Origin: Haematospirillum jordaniae
Lineage (GTDB): Bacteria; Pseudomonadota; Alphaproteobacteria; Rhodospirillales; Rhodospirillaceae
Direction of reading: 5' to 3'
Length of the DNA stretch: 64,000 nt
Assembly: GCF_001611975.1 (NCBI RefSeq)
Contig: NZ_CP014525.1
Location: 62,001 to 126,000, forward strand
The notes beneath the pieces were generated by a model. That model did not search any database. It saw only the letters and a program-made list of their open reading frames with translations, and was not told where the DNA came from. Position numbers and translations under genes: made by a program. Positions 34,803 to 44,378 of this stretch are shown piece by piece (positions within the stretch are counted from its first letter, which is position 1; each line of letters opens with the position of its first letter).

Positions 34803-36227
34803 CTATAGCCGATCGCTGCAAAGAATAACGCCGGGATTAAGAATATGTTGGGGATCAAGGGCCTTTTTGATCCTGCGCATCATATCAATTTCTTCATCTG
34901 CCTTATAACGAAGCATCTCATCAACCTTGAGACGCCCTATACCGTGCTCAGCGGAAAAAGACCCGCCCATATCAGCAACAATGTCATGGACAATCCGGTT
35001 CAAATCTTCCCACTTGGCAAGGAAATCAGCTGAAGACATTGTCTCAGGCTGCGTCAGGTTAAAGTGGATGTTACCATCCCCGACATGCCCGAATGGACAC
35101 GGCCTGATCCCTGGAACAGCTTGAGATACAGCCTGCATAGCCCGCTCCAGAAACTCCGGTACACTGCCAATGGGAACGGATATATCGTGCTTGACTGAAG
35201 CACCCTCATGCTTCTGGGCCTCGGGCAGCCCTTCGCGCATCCTCCAGAATGCAGCATCCTGCCGCCCGCTTTCGGCAATAACCGCATCGCCGATCAGTGC
35301 CTGCTCAAACGCTTCTTCCAGGAAGCGTTCAAACACTGTGCGCAAATCTGTTTCGGCCCGGGTGGTTGAAAACTCAACCAGAACATACCATGGCCAAGGA
35401 GATTCAAAAGGATCCGTAACACTATCAAGATGACGGCATGCCAGCTCAAGAGAGAAACGGGCCATCAATTCAAAGGCACTAACCTGATCACCTGAGAGAG
35501 AGCGCGCCAAAGCCAGAAGATGAGGGACAGAGCGGACATCGGAAACAGCACACAGTGCTGTCTGCTTTTCAAGCGGGCGAGGGAAAAGCTTCAGAACAGC
35601 GGCGGTGATAATACCAAGCGTCCCCTCCCCCCCGATAAACAAGTGTTTCAGCGCATACCCCGTATTATCCTTGCCCAGGCGCTTCAGACCGTTCCATATC
35701 CGACCGTCTGCCAGCACAACTTCCAGCCCCAGGCACAAATCGCGGGCATTCCCATAGCGCAAGACATTCAAACCTCCGGCATTGGTTGCCAGATTACCGC
35801 CAATCTGGCAGGAACCCTGTGCACCAAGCGACAAGGGAAAAAAGCGATCTGCGTCCAATGCGGCCTTCTGGATCGTTTCCAGAACCACGCCGGCTTCGAC
35901 GGTCATGGTAAAATTGACGGGGTCTATGGAGCGAATCCGGTTCATGCGCCCCAATGACAGAATGACCTGACCGGCATCGGAAACGGCCCCGGCACATAAC
36001 CCTGTATTACCGCCTTGGGGGACAAGACTTAATGCGTGGCGGGCACACAGTCGTACAATGGCAGAGACTTGCTCGACCGAAGATGGGCGCACAACAAGCG
36101 ATGACGCACCACGATACCGCCCACGTTCTTCACGCAGGAAAGGGTCAAGGGCTTCAGGATCAACAAGAACACCCTCTGCTCCGACAACAGAATACAGTTC
36201 GGACAGGATATGATCAGCTACAGACAC
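34803..36227 (-). CDS. FAD-linked 2-hydroxyacid dehydrogenase (D-lactate/D-2-hydroxyglutarate type)
   Basis: A 474-residue flavoenzyme of the FAD_binding_4 plus FAD-oxidase C-terminal family. LVPQGGNTGLCAGAV is the FAD pyrophosphate motif, and GGNLATNAGGLNVLRYGN and FIGGEGTLGIITAAVLKL follow. The C-terminal active-site region has CPFGHVGDGNIHFN and FSAEHGIGRLK, with the metal-binding histidines. The subgroup includes D-2-hydroxyglutarate dehydrogenases and D-lactate dehydrogenases. If it is a D-lactate enzyme it would supply pyruvate to the operon downstream, but substrate cannot be fixed by eye. The start is a GTG at 36227 with a weak site. Confidence 0.82.
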   Translation of the reverse strand: MSVADHILSELYSVVGAEGVLVDPEALDPFLREERGRYRGASSLVVRPSSVEQVSAIVRLCARHALSLVPQGGNTGLCAGAVSDAGQVILSLGRMNRIRSIDPVNFTMTVEAGVVLETIQKAALDADRFFPLSLGAQGSCQIGGNLATNAGGLNVLRYGNARDLCLGLEVVLADGRIWNGLKRLGKDNTGYALKHLFIGGEGTLGIITAAVLKLFPRPLEKQTALCAVSDVRSVPHLLALARSLSGDQVSAFELMARFSLELACRHLDSVTDPFESPWPWYVLVEFSTTRAETDLRTVFERFLEEAFEQALIGDAVIAESGRQDAAFWRMREGLPEAQKHEGASVKHDISVPIGSVPEFLERAMQAVSQAVPGIRPCPFGHVGDGNIHFNLTQPETMSSADFLAKWEDLNRIVHDIVADMGGSFSAEHGIGRLKVDEMLRYKADEEIDMMRRIKKALDPQHILNPGVILCSDRL

Positions 36228-36421
36228 AGAAGGTACCCCGGAACCTGTTTTATGAAATCAGGGATTATATGTTGGTTCTCATATACCGCAATCCCCACAA
36301 CAGAAAGAATGGCATATCTTGGCATGTCTCAATCATACAAAGAGAAAATGCTTTCTGGAATCATGCAAAGAAATGCGGCATGCTAATGGAAATACTGTCC
36401 TTGTAAGTGGAGTACCGCAGC

Positions 36422-36667
36422 ATGCGTGATATCCTGAAAACGGGTAGTTTTGCGGTCCTGCATTTTTGTGTTGGCTTTGCTATCACCTATCTTCTGACCG
36501 GCTCCATCGCCATCGCTACGGGGGTTGCCCTACTAGAGCCAACCGCCAATACCATTGTATTCTACTTCCACGAGAAGGTATGGAATAAGTTCTCACCGCA
36601 ATCCAAGGTCATTGGCGCGTGCGGTGGACACAAGCGGCTGGCCGAAGAACCATTCGGGACACGCTGA
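36422..36667 (+). CDS. DUF2061 family small membrane protein
   Basis: An 81-residue protein with two hydrophobic segments. The pattern SFAVLHFCVGFAITYLLTGS followed by EPTANTIVFYFHEKVWNKF is typical of DUF2061. The function is unknown. The ATG at 36422 has GTGGAG nine bases upstream; a GTG at 36407 is too close to it. It is convergent with the Sua5 gene. Confidence 0.82.
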   Translation: MRDILKTGSFAVLHFCVGFAITYLLTGSIAIATGVALLEPTANTIVFYFHEKVWNKFSPQSKVIGACGGHKRLAEEPFGTR

Positions 36668-36713
36668 CTGGAACCTGCACCGGCCATGGCCAAGACTGGT
36701 GCAGGCCCTATAA

Positions 36714-37688
36714 TCAGCCAATAAAACCCTGACGGGGATCGCGGGGGGCAGCCGCGCGTCGCAAACGGTCGTTGATTGCCAATCCCAAGCCGTGATCTGG
36801 AATGGGCATCACGGCAATTCCGGCCCAACCGGCAGCATCCAGCTTGAACAACATGGCAAAAAGATTGGCAGCAGCTTCAACCAAATCACCGGAAGGGGAC
36901 AGGTTAAGCGTAGCACCCGCTGTCAGACCGGCAGCCCCAAAACCAAGCAATGCCTCCTCCGGGCTTGCCGATACAGCATCAAGGCGAACGGGACAAGAAG
37001 GAGCATAATGCGACAAAAGCTGACCGGGACTATGCGGTGCCACATCATTGTCGACATCCCATACAAGCGCCCCAAGAACAGCTTCCAGACGTTCCCGCGA
37101 AATCCCCCCGGGACGCAGCAGAGCAGGCTGACGTCCAGTCAAATCCACAACCGTACTTTCCACCCCGACACCACACGCTCCCCCATCCAGAACCATATCA
37201 ATACGGTCACCCAAGCTGGCAACAACATGAGCAGCAAGCGTCGGACTGATAGATCCCGAACGGTTGGCCGAAGGTGCGGCAATCGGTCGCCCGCATTCGC
37301 GCAGAAGAGCAAGAGCCAGGGGGTGATCCGGTACACGAACGGCAACACTGGGCAAACCCGCTGAAACCAATGGAGAAAGAGAGCACCCCTCACGCCGCGG
37401 CAAAACAAGGGTTAGTGGCCCGGGCCAGAAGGCAGCCATAGCCAGTCGGGCCCGTTCATCACAGTGAACCAAGGGCACCAAGGATTCCGGATCCGGCACA
37501 TGACAGATCAAGGGGTTGAACGATGGCCGTCCCTTGGCCTCGTAAATGCGGGCAACGGCACGGTCTTGGGTTGCGTCGGCCCCAAGGCCATAGACTGTCT
37601 CGGTCGGGAACGCGACCAAGCTGCCTGAACGAAGGATCCCGGCTGCAACCCTCAGCGCTGTCGGATCAGAAAATGGGATAACAGGCAT
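36714..37688 (-). CDS. tsaC: L-threonylcarbamoyladenylate synthase (Sua5/YrdC/YwlC)
   Basis: A 324-residue enzyme that makes threonylcarbamoyl-AMP from threonine, bicarbonate and ATP for the t6A37 modification of tRNAs. The N-terminal YrdC domain has SLVAFPTETVYGLGADAT and KGRPSFNPLICHV. GGISRERLEAVLGAL links to the C-terminal Sua5 domain (PGQLLSHYAPSCPVRL), so it is the long Sua5 form. The start at 37688 gives the normal N-terminus; a longer frame to 37775 would overlap the upstream cysQ gene. Confidence 0.93.
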   Translation of the reverse strand: MPVIPFSDPTALRVAAGILRSGSLVAFPTETVYGLGADATQDRAVARIYEAKGRPSFNPLICHVPDPESLVPLVHCDERARLAMAAFWPGPLTLVLPRREGCSLSPLVSAGLPSVAVRVPDHPLALALLRECGRPIAAPSANRSGSISPTLAAHVVASLGDRIDMVLDGGACGVGVESTVVDLTGRQPALLRPGGISRERLEAVLGALVWDVDNDVAPHSPGQLLSHYAPSCPVRLDAVSASPEEALLGFGAAGLTAGATLNLSPSGDLVEAAANLFAMLFKLDAAGWAGIAVMPIPDHGLGLAINDRLRRAAAPRDPRQGFIG

Positions 37689-37704
37689 CAGGACAGAACC
37701 CGCA

Positions 37705-38472
37705 TCACAAGCCAGAAGCAATAAAGCCCGGATTGCCAAAACCCGGCTTGCCATAGACGAAAGGTGTCCCGTCAAGACAAGTCATGCGCCCGCCGGCAGC
37801 CAAAAGAACAGCATGGCCCGCACAGGTATCCCACTCGCTGGTAGGACCAAAGCGGGGATAGACATCAGCCGTTCCTTCTGCTAGGCGACAAAACTTCAGC
37901 GAACTTCCGGCATTCACGATACTGGCAACAACCTTGTCAGCAAGCCAAGCCGAAAGAGTTTCTCCCTTGGCATGGGAACGACTGGAAAGCACGGTCAGTC
38001 CTTCGGCACCGGGGGCACGGCACTGCAAACGTTCCGGCAGGCTATCACCCGTATACCGAAAAGCACCACCGGAACCATAGCCAAGATACAGCACATCCGA
38101 AACCGGAAGGTATACAATCCCAAAGACGGGGTGTTGCCTTGAAACCAACCCGATATTGACAGTGAACTCGCCGTTTCTTCGCACAAACTCTTTTGTGCCA
38201 TCCAAAGGATCAACCAGCCAGAACGGCCCACTCCCCACGGAAGGGCAATCCCCCGCAGCCACTGCTTCTTCGGCCACAACGGGAAAATCCGGCGTCAAAT
38301 CACGCAGGGCTGGAACCAAGATATCCTCGGCAACACGATCTGCCGCCGTCACTGGTGAATCGTCGTCTTTTTGCAGGACAGCAAAATCACTTTCGTAAAT
38401 CCCCATGATCGCAGATCCAGCCTTGCGAACAACCGGTATCAAGCTGTCGGCAAGAAGGCGAAAATCGGGCAT
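37705..38472 (-). CDS. cysQ: 3'(2'),5'-bisphosphate nucleotidase CysQ
   Basis: A 255-residue magnesium-dependent phosphatase of the inositol monophosphatase family. It removes the 3'-phosphate from PAP formed in sulfate assimilation. The metal-binding motif WLVDPLDGTKEFV and the second motif SEWDTCAGHAVL are present, as is the EE pair in VVAEEAVA. The start at 38472 (MPDFRLLADSL) fits the family N-terminus. A GTG at 38508 with AAGAGG close upstream is an alternative that would add 12 residues. It lies 16 bases before tsaC. Confidence 0.93.
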   Translation of the reverse strand: MPDFRLLADSLIPVVRKAGSAIMGIYESDFAVLQKDDDSPVTAADRVAEDILVPALRDLTPDFPVVAEEAVAAGDCPSVGSGPFWLVDPLDGTKEFVRRNGEFTVNIGLVSRQHPVFGIVYLPVSDVLYLGYGSGGAFRYTGDSLPERLQCRAPGAEGLTVLSSRSHAKGETLSAWLADKVVASIVNAGSSLKFCRLAEGTADVYPRFGPTSEWDTCAGHAVLLAAGGRMTCLDGTPFVYGKPGFGNPGFIASGL

Positions 38473-38546
38473 ATCAGTCACAGAAGTCTTCCATTGTCTG
38501 GTGTTCACAAGCCTCTTTCCCCTGCATGATCCTGAAAAGAAGGCTT

Positions 38547-39479
38547 CTATAGCATATCGGCTACAAGAACCGTGGCTGGCAGGGTAAAAAAGGCAAAGAT
38601 CATTTGCAAAGATATTATGCGAGCCATAAGTGGAGCATCCCCTCCCATCTGCCGGGCAAGCACATATGCCGAAGGCGGGGCTGGCAAAGCGAGCATAAGA
38701 ATCACCACCGCACGCACCATACCTTCAAGCCCCAACAGGTGCGCCGCCAACACCCCACCAGCAGGCATAATCAAGAGCTTGAGCAGAGAAGATAACGCCT
38801 CCATCAACCAACTTGCACCCAACGGACCAAACCGCAGACCGGAGCCGGCCACCAACAAGGCCATGGGCACAGCAGCCGCTCCAGCAAAACCCAGCCCATT
38901 CATAAAGCCGTCAGAAACGGAAATGACCCCCGTTCCAACAGCCCAGCCAATAACACAGGCCCAGATCAGCGGGTTACGTGCCAAGGCCAAGGCTATCTTG
39001 AGGACAAGATGCCACTTTCCCTGCGCCTGCACCAAAAAAACCGATAAAGTACCAACGCACAGCACATTGAATAAAATGACTGTTACGCCAGCCGCCGCTG
39101 CAACCAAAGCCAGACCGGGCGGCCCCCACAAGCCTTCTGCAACACCAAGGGCAATAAAGGTATTTCCACGAATAACTCCTTGGAAAACAGATGTGAACGC
39201 CGCGCGATCACAGGCCGGAAAGAGGATAGGGACAGACCACAGGGCCAGCGTCATACATAACGATACCCCCAGAATACCACTTGCCATTCCCCCGATTACC
39301 GCAGGCTCAGGCGGGCGGTGACCCAAAGCATGAATCAGGAAGGAAGGAATAAGAATATAGTAGGTTATCCACTCTAGGGCGGACCATATCCTTGGGGAGA
39401 CAAAGCCTGCCGCACGTACGCCGTATCCAAGCCCCAGCAACATCACCACAGGCAACAGGGCACCGAACACAACGAACAC
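38547..39479 (-). CDS. AEC-family (auxin efflux carrier) transporter
   Basis: A 310-residue membrane protein with about ten hydrophobic segments and the family pattern of two five-segment halves. The N-terminal LLGLGYGVRAAGFVS and IPSFLIHAL regions, the middle NPLIWACVIGWAVG and the C-terminal MLALPAPPSAYVLARQMGGD are typical. Such proteins carry organic acids such as malate or malonate, or unknown substrates. The start is a GTG at 39479 with AAGGA seven bases upstream. Confidence 0.85.
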   Translation of the reverse strand: MFVVFGALLPVVMLLGLGYGVRAAGFVSPRIWSALEWITYYILIPSFLIHALGHRPPEPAVIGGMASGILGVSLCMTLALWSVPILFPACDRAAFTSVFQGVIRGNTFIALGVAEGLWGPPGLALVAAAAGVTVILFNVLCVGTLSVFLVQAQGKWHLVLKIALALARNPLIWACVIGWAVGTGVISVSDGFMNGLGFAGAAAVPMALLVAGSGLRFGPLGASWLMEALSSLLKLLIMPAGGVLAAHLLGLEGMVRAVVILMLALPAPPSAYVLARQMGGDAPLMARIISLQMIFAFFTLPATVLVADML

Positions 39480-39536
39480 AGCGCTTTCCTTACCTTAATT
39501 GGCTAATAAAGAAGCTATAACATGCTCACGCAAGGA

Positions 39537-39932
39537 TTACCGGCACTTGGCAAAACGTGTCAATTGGCCAGAAGCATACGTGTATTTACGCATCTCTGCC
39601 CCCACAACCGTAAACAGGAAGTCAGGACTGTCATTAGGCTCAAACCGCTGCAGTTTGAAGGAAACACTGCCACTTCCCGGCTGCCAGGAATACTTGCCAC
39701 GGGCATAGCCCCAATCGGTGGCGGCCTTGCGCCAACGATAGCCGCCGGAGGAAAAGATCATCAGCAGACTGCCACTGTCCTCACACCTCTGACCGACTTT
39801 TACCCAAGACCCTTCAAGATCAGGCGAGACATCATTACGCCAGCTGTAGGACTGTGCAAACACACCATCTATCGACATGACGACAGTCCAGAATGCAATC
39901 AGGAACAACGACACAGCATATCGGATGCGCAT
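39537..39932 (-). CDS. Secreted hypothetical protein (131 aa)
   Basis: A 131-residue protein with a signal peptide ending near GVFAQS. The mature part has many aromatic residues (SYSWRNDVSPDLEGSW, GGYRWRKAATDWGYARG) and one cysteine pair, suggesting a small beta-sheet fold such as a calycin-like domain. No family is recognised. GGGGAGG precedes the ATG at 39932 with good spacing. It is followed by the AEC transporter gene on the same strand, 57 bases away. Confidence 0.7.
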   Translation of the reverse strand: MRIRYAVSLFLIAFWTVVMSIDGVFAQSYSWRNDVSPDLEGSWVKVGQRCEDSGSLLMIFSSGGYRWRKAATDWGYARGKYSWQPGSGSVSFKLQRFEPNDSPDFLFTVVGAEMRKYTYASGQLTRFAKCR

Positions 39933-40173
39933 ATCAAGGACCTCCCCCAAGAGCCGGGCAAAAGCTTAGGGCACATGGCTGCAAAATTCCACCATCCGTC
40001 GCGCCTTTATTTTCACGCAACATTCAAGAATTTCGCGCCCATACCGGCAGTTATACCTTTTCAGGAATCCGGAAAGGGGTAAATATCCACAGGAACTTCG
40101 ATTTGCACGGCCACCATGGCTTCTGGTTTCACAGGCCCGCTTATGGCCCCGGACAAGCACAGAGAGACAGACA

Positions 40174-41682
40174 ATGAAAATAAGCTTCGCCAAACCTGCC
40201 CTGCCTGCCTCGGGTACAGTCGTTGTCGGCATTCTTGCCGGGCGCAAATTAACCGCAACGGCCCGTTCCCTGGACAAATCTGGCGGAGGACACCTGAGCC
40301 GGGCCATGGAGGCTGCTGCCTTTGAGGGACGGGCCGAGCAGACGCTAACCATTCTCGCACCAGCTGGCAGCGGCTTGTCCCGTCTTGTTCTTCTGGGCAT
40401 GGGTGAAGCCGCAAAGCTGGATACGGCCGCGTTCGAACGGCTTGGCGGGGCCACATGGTCGGCCATAGCCAACGCAAAGGACAAAGACGTCACGCTAGTT
40501 GTCGATGCTCTCCCCGGATGCAATGTGCCCATCGCACAGGCGGCAGCACACATGGCCATAGGGGCTCTTCTGCGCTCTTACCGGTTTGATCGCTACCGGA
40601 CCGAGGCGACAGAAAAAAAGGATGACAAACCGCAGGTTGGCAAATTGATTGTTTCAACCGCAGACCATGATCTGGCCAAAAAAGCCTTTGCCCCGATGGA
40701 AGCCGTGGCCGAGGGCGTGTTCCTGACCCGGGACCTGCAAAGTGAACCTGCCAATATCCTAGGTCCGGTTGAGTTCAGCGAAGAATGCCAGAAGCTGGAG
40801 AAGCTTGGCATCAAGGTCAGTGTCCTGACTGAAAAAGAGATGAAGAAACTGGGCATGAATGCCTTGCTGGGCGTCGGGCAAGGCTCTGCCCGCGGTAGCA
40901 GGACCGTGATACTGGAATGGAACGGCAGCAAGGCCAAAACGCCACCTCTGGCCGTTATTGGCAAGGGCGTCTGCTTTGACAGCGGCGGAATCTCCATCAA
41001 GCCAGCCGGCGGCATGGAAGACATGAAGTGGGATATGGGTGGAGCCGGCGTAGTGACCGGGCTGATGGCAGCCCTAGCCCGTCGCAAGGCCAAGGCCAAT
41101 GTAGTTGGCTTCCTCGGCTTGGTCGAGAACATGCCCTCCGGCACAGCCCAGCGCCCAGGGGACGTTGTCCGCTCCATGAGTGGCCAGACCATCGAGGTCA
41201 TCAACACCGACGCGGAAGGACGGCTGGTGCTGGCCGATGTCCTGACCTATGCCCAGCGCAAGTACAAACCCGCGACCATTATTGATCTTGCAACCCTAAC
41301 CGGAGCCATCATCATTGCCTTGGGCATGGAACACGCCGGCCTGTTTTCCAACGATGACACACTGGCCGGACAGCTGACCAAGGCCGGACAGGAAACAGGG
41401 GAAAAGCTGTGGCGCCTGCCAATGGGAGACAGCTACGACAAGCTGATAAAATCAGACATAGCCGACATGAAAAACGTCGGCGACGGTCGTGGCGCCGGCT
41501 CCATTACGGCCGCGCAATTCTTGGCCCGTTTTGTAGAAAGCGGAACACCGTGGGCACATCTGGACATCGCCGGAACAACCTGGACCAACAAGGATCTGCC
41601 CCTTGCATCCAAGGGCGCGACAGCGTTCGGTGTACGCCTGCTGGATCGCTACATCACTGAGCATATTGAAACCAAGCGCTAA
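40174..41682 (+). CDS. pepA: Leucyl (cytosol) aminopeptidase
   Basis: A 502-residue M17 metallopeptidase that removes N-terminal residues from peptides using two metal ions. The signature NTDAEGRL lies at residues 344-351. KGVCFDSGGISIKPAGGMEDMKWDMGG supplies further metal ligands, here seen as FDSGGISIKP and MKWDMGGAG. The N-terminal macro-like domain occupies about the first 170 residues. It may also bind DNA as in Escherichia coli, but that is not shown. A stem-loop follows the stop. Confidence 0.96.
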   Translation: MKISFAKPALPASGTVVVGILAGRKLTATARSLDKSGGGHLSRAMEAAAFEGRAEQTLTILAPAGSGLSRLVLLGMGEAAKLDTAAFERLGGATWSAIANAKDKDVTLVVDALPGCNVPIAQAAAHMAIGALLRSYRFDRYRTEATEKKDDKPQVGKLIVSTADHDLAKKAFAPMEAVAEGVFLTRDLQSEPANILGPVEFSEECQKLEKLGIKVSVLTEKEMKKLGMNALLGVGQGSARGSRTVILEWNGSKAKTPPLAVIGKGVCFDSGGISIKPAGGMEDMKWDMGGAGVVTGLMAALARRKAKANVVGFLGLVENMPSGTAQRPGDVVRSMSGQTIEVINTDAEGRLVLADVLTYAQRKYKPATIIDLATLTGAIIIALGMEHAGLFSNDDTLAGQLTKAGQETGEKLWRLPMGDSYDKLIKSDIADMKNVGDGRGAGSITAAQFLARFVESGTPWAHLDIAGTTWTNKDLPLASKGATAFGVRLLDRYITEHIETKR

Positions 41683-41692
41683 CAGCATGAAA

Positions 41693-41720
41693 CACCCCCG
41701 CCACACAGTGTGCGGGGGTG
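41693..41720 (+). terminator. Hairpin after pepA
   Basis: CACCCCCGC at 41693-41701 and GCGGGGGTG at 41712-41720 form a very stable stem extended by ACAC-GTGT inside. There is no T-run, so termination may be partial or need Rho. Confidence 0.65.
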
Positions 41721-41829
41721 CCCATCATCTGGGAGAGCAGGAAAAACATACCCTTTTACTTGCGTGAATTAACTTGATCCTGCACCCTTCCCGGGAAGGC
41801 TTGATGACAGGGATGTGCCAGGAGGAAAC

Positions 41830-43575
41830 ATGGCTGACTACACTGCCCCTCTGAAAGAGATCATGCATTCCATGAAAGTAGTCGGGCTGTCGGATATCAC
41901 AGCACTACCTGCCTACAGCGACGCAACGGATGATCTGGTACAGGCTGTGCTGGAAGAAGCAGGACGGCTGGGCAGTCAGGAACTGGCACCACTGAACAGC
42001 CTTGGTGACCGCATGGGGTGCCGTCTTGAGAATGGCACGGTTCACACCTTCCCGGAACTGCAATCCTTTTATGCCCGCTACCGTGACGGGGGATGGAATG
42101 CCATTCCTTTTGATCCCGAATACGGGGGCCAAGGCCTGCCATGGCTTGTTGCAGCCGGCGTACAGGAAATTTGGCAATCTGCAAACATGGCTTTTGGCCT
42201 GTGCCCCATGCTGAACCAAGGCGCAGTGGATCTGCTGGATGCCCACGGATCCGACGAACAAAAGGCCCTGTACCTGCCGAAAATGATTTCGGGAGAATGG
42301 ACCGGCACCATGAACCTGACGGAATCACAGGCCGGCTCCGACCTGTCCCAGATCAAGGCACGCGCCGTCCGGGAGGGGAACGCATACCGAATTACCGGTA
42401 CCAAGATTTTCATCACCTATGGCGACCATGACCTATCGGACAATATCATTCATATGGTTCTGGCCCGCCTGAATGATGCACCGGAAGGCGTCAAGGGAAT
42501 CTCCCTGTTCCTAGTTCCGAAGTATCTACTCAACCCCGACGGCAGCCTTGGTGACCGTAATGACGTTGCCTGCACAGGGCTGGAGCACAAACTGGGGATT
42601 CATGCCAGCCCGACGGCGGTCATGTCATTCGGGGAACGTGAAGGGGCTGTCGGCTGGCTTGTCGGTGAAGAAAACAAGGGGCTGGCCTGCATGTTCACCA
42701 TGATGAACAATGCACGCCTCAATGTCGGACTACAGGGCTATGCTATCGCCGAACGGGCCTACCAGCACGCCGCCTGGTATGCGCGGGAACGTGTCCAGTC
42801 CAAGCCCGTGGTGGGGGAGCACAAGGGGCCAGCCACCATTATCCATCACCCTGATGTCCGACGGATGTTGATGAACATGAAGGCCCGCACACAAGCCGGA
42901 CGCCTGCTGACATTTTCGGCCATCGCAGCTAATGACAGGGCCATCAAGACAGCAGATCCCCGGAAAGCCGCTGCATGGGCAGCCCGGGTTGCGCTGCTGA
43001 CCCCTCTGGTCAAGCTGTGGGGTACAGAGATCGGCGTGGATGTTGCCAACGAAGCCATTCAGGTCTTTGGTGGCATGGGCTTTGTAGAGGAAACAGGCGC
43101 AGCACAGTTTTACCGTGATGCACGGATTGCCCCCATTTACGAGGGAACAAACGGCATTCAAGCCGCTGATTTTGTCGGCCGCAAGATTCAGAAAGACCAA
43201 GGGCGTGAAATGTTTGCGCTGATTAACGAGCTGCGTACAGCCCTTCCACGCCATGATGCCAGCCTTACGCCACCTCTCGAGGAAGCCCTAAAGGGACTTG
43301 AACGAACAACACGCTGGGCCTGCACCGCCTCGACAGCAGACGCCTATGCGGCTGCCCTCCCCTTTACCCGGCAGGCTGCCCTGACACTGGGTGGATGCTG
43401 GCTTGCCTTGTCAGCGACGCAGGCTCAAGACAGCGAAGATCACGCTTTTGCGCAGGAGAAGACAACAACGGCCCTGTACTTCATCCGCCATATTCTTCCA
43501 CAGGTGGCAGCCTTGGAGGCCGATGCGACAGCAGGCGCCAACGCCCTGATGGCGATACCGGAAGAAGCCTTCTAG
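41830..43575 (+). CDS. Acyl-CoA dehydrogenase (DmdC/AcdA-like long form)
   Basis: A 581-residue flavoprotein. MTLTESQAGSDLSQIK-type FAD and substrate motifs (here MNLTESQAGSDLSQ) and FYRDARIAPIYEGTNGIQAADFVGRK near the C-terminal part identify the family. The added C-terminal domain of about 120 residues and the N-terminal extension place it with 3-methylmercaptopropionyl-CoA dehydrogenase (DmdC)-like enzymes, which also include general fatty acyl-CoA dehydrogenases. The substrate cannot be fixed here. GGAGG lies four bases before the ATG at 41830. No other beta-oxidation gene is adjacent. Confidence 0.9.
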   Translation: MADYTAPLKEIMHSMKVVGLSDITALPAYSDATDDLVQAVLEEAGRLGSQELAPLNSLGDRMGCRLENGTVHTFPELQSFYARYRDGGWNAIPFDPEYGGQGLPWLVAAGVQEIWQSANMAFGLCPMLNQGAVDLLDAHGSDEQKALYLPKMISGEWTGTMNLTESQAGSDLSQIKARAVREGNAYRITGTKIFITYGDHDLSDNIIHMVLARLNDAPEGVKGISLFLVPKYLLNPDGSLGDRNDVACTGLEHKLGIHASPTAVMSFGEREGAVGWLVGEENKGLACMFTMMNNARLNVGLQGYAIAERAYQHAAWYARERVQSKPVVGEHKGPATIIHHPDVRRMLMNMKARTQAGRLLTFSAIAANDRAIKTADPRKAAAWAARVALLTPLVKLWGTEIGVDVANEAIQVFGGMGFVEETGAAQFYRDARIAPIYEGTNGIQAADFVGRKIQKDQGREMFALINELRTALPRHDASLTPPLEEALKGLERTTRWACTASTADAYAAALPFTRQAALTLGGCWLALSATQAQDSEDHAFAQEKTTTALYFIRHILPQVAALEADATAGANALMAIPEEAF

Positions 43576-43601
43576 CCTGAACGATCGGGGGACCTCCCCT
43601 C

Positions 43602-44261
43602 TCAGAGGAGGGTGCAGTAGTAGAGTGCCTTGCCAAGAGCACTGGCACCATCGTTGCCGGCTACCTGCTCCAATCGGGCGCGTGTGATCTGCCCGGTCCA
43701 CTGGTGCCTCTGGGACAGGATTTCCAGAATTGACGCACTGTTGGACGGCGTAAAGGCAACACCCGCCTGTTTCCAGAGACACCGGCAATCCAGCCTAGGC
43801 ACAAGCTGCTCGCACTGTGCCACAACTTTTCCTGCCATATCATCCGTATACTCATTGGACGGCCTAGAGTTATAGGCCTTCAACCACAACCCACCCCCCA
43901 CACCAAGCGTCAGGGCAATACCCAAAGCAATAATGCGGATAAAGAAACCAAACTGCGAGGGACGACGGAGAGGCCGACCATGATGGTCGTGGTGACCGTG
44001 ATGACCATGGTGATGGTCAGCCGCATGATGATGGTCGGCCGCTGAAGGAGCATGGCTGTGATGACCATGGGCATGATGAGGCTGTGGATGTGTGGTACCA
44101 CCATGAGCCCCGGAGCCATGTTGGCCGGAAGTCGGGTGACCATGGTGTCTGAGGCCACGATTGCCATGCTTGTCCGGTTTATGATGGTCTGGACCATGCT
44201 CCCCCGTGCCATGGCCGGGGTGATGAGCCCCACCGGAAGAATGGCTGTGATCCTTGGCCAT
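43602..44261 (-). CDS. Histidine-rich single-pass membrane protein
   Basis: A 219-residue protein. Residues 1-94 hold 33 histidines in HH, HHH and HxH clusters with Gly, Asp and Pro. One membrane segment (residues about 105-127) follows. The remaining 90 residues contain four cysteines (CEQLVPRLDCRC and a C-terminal YYC). With a positively charged RPLRR stretch before the membrane segment, the His-rich part is probably cytoplasmic and the cysteine-bearing part periplasmic. Binding of nickel, zinc, copper or cobalt is inferred from composition only. GGGGAG lies five bases before the ATG at 44261. The family is not recognised. Confidence 0.75.
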   Translation of the reverse strand: MAKDHSHSSGGAHHPGHGTGEHGPDHHKPDKHGNRGLRHHGHPTSGQHGSGAHGGTTHPQPHHAHGHHSHAPSAADHHHAADHHHGHHGHHDHHGRPLRRPSQFGFFIRIIALGIALTLGVGGGLWLKAYNSRPSNEYTDDMAGKVVAQCEQLVPRLDCRCLWKQAGVAFTPSNSASILEILSQRHQWTGQITRARLEQVAGNDGASALGKALYYCTLL

Positions 44262-44378
44262 ACGCGCTCCCCCTACGTCATAAACCCTCCAAGTACAGCG
44301 TATTGTAGCACATCCTGCCCGAAACATGGAAATCGTGCTGGTTTCTGGATACAAAGCCGCTCTATACTCCGCCCCACG

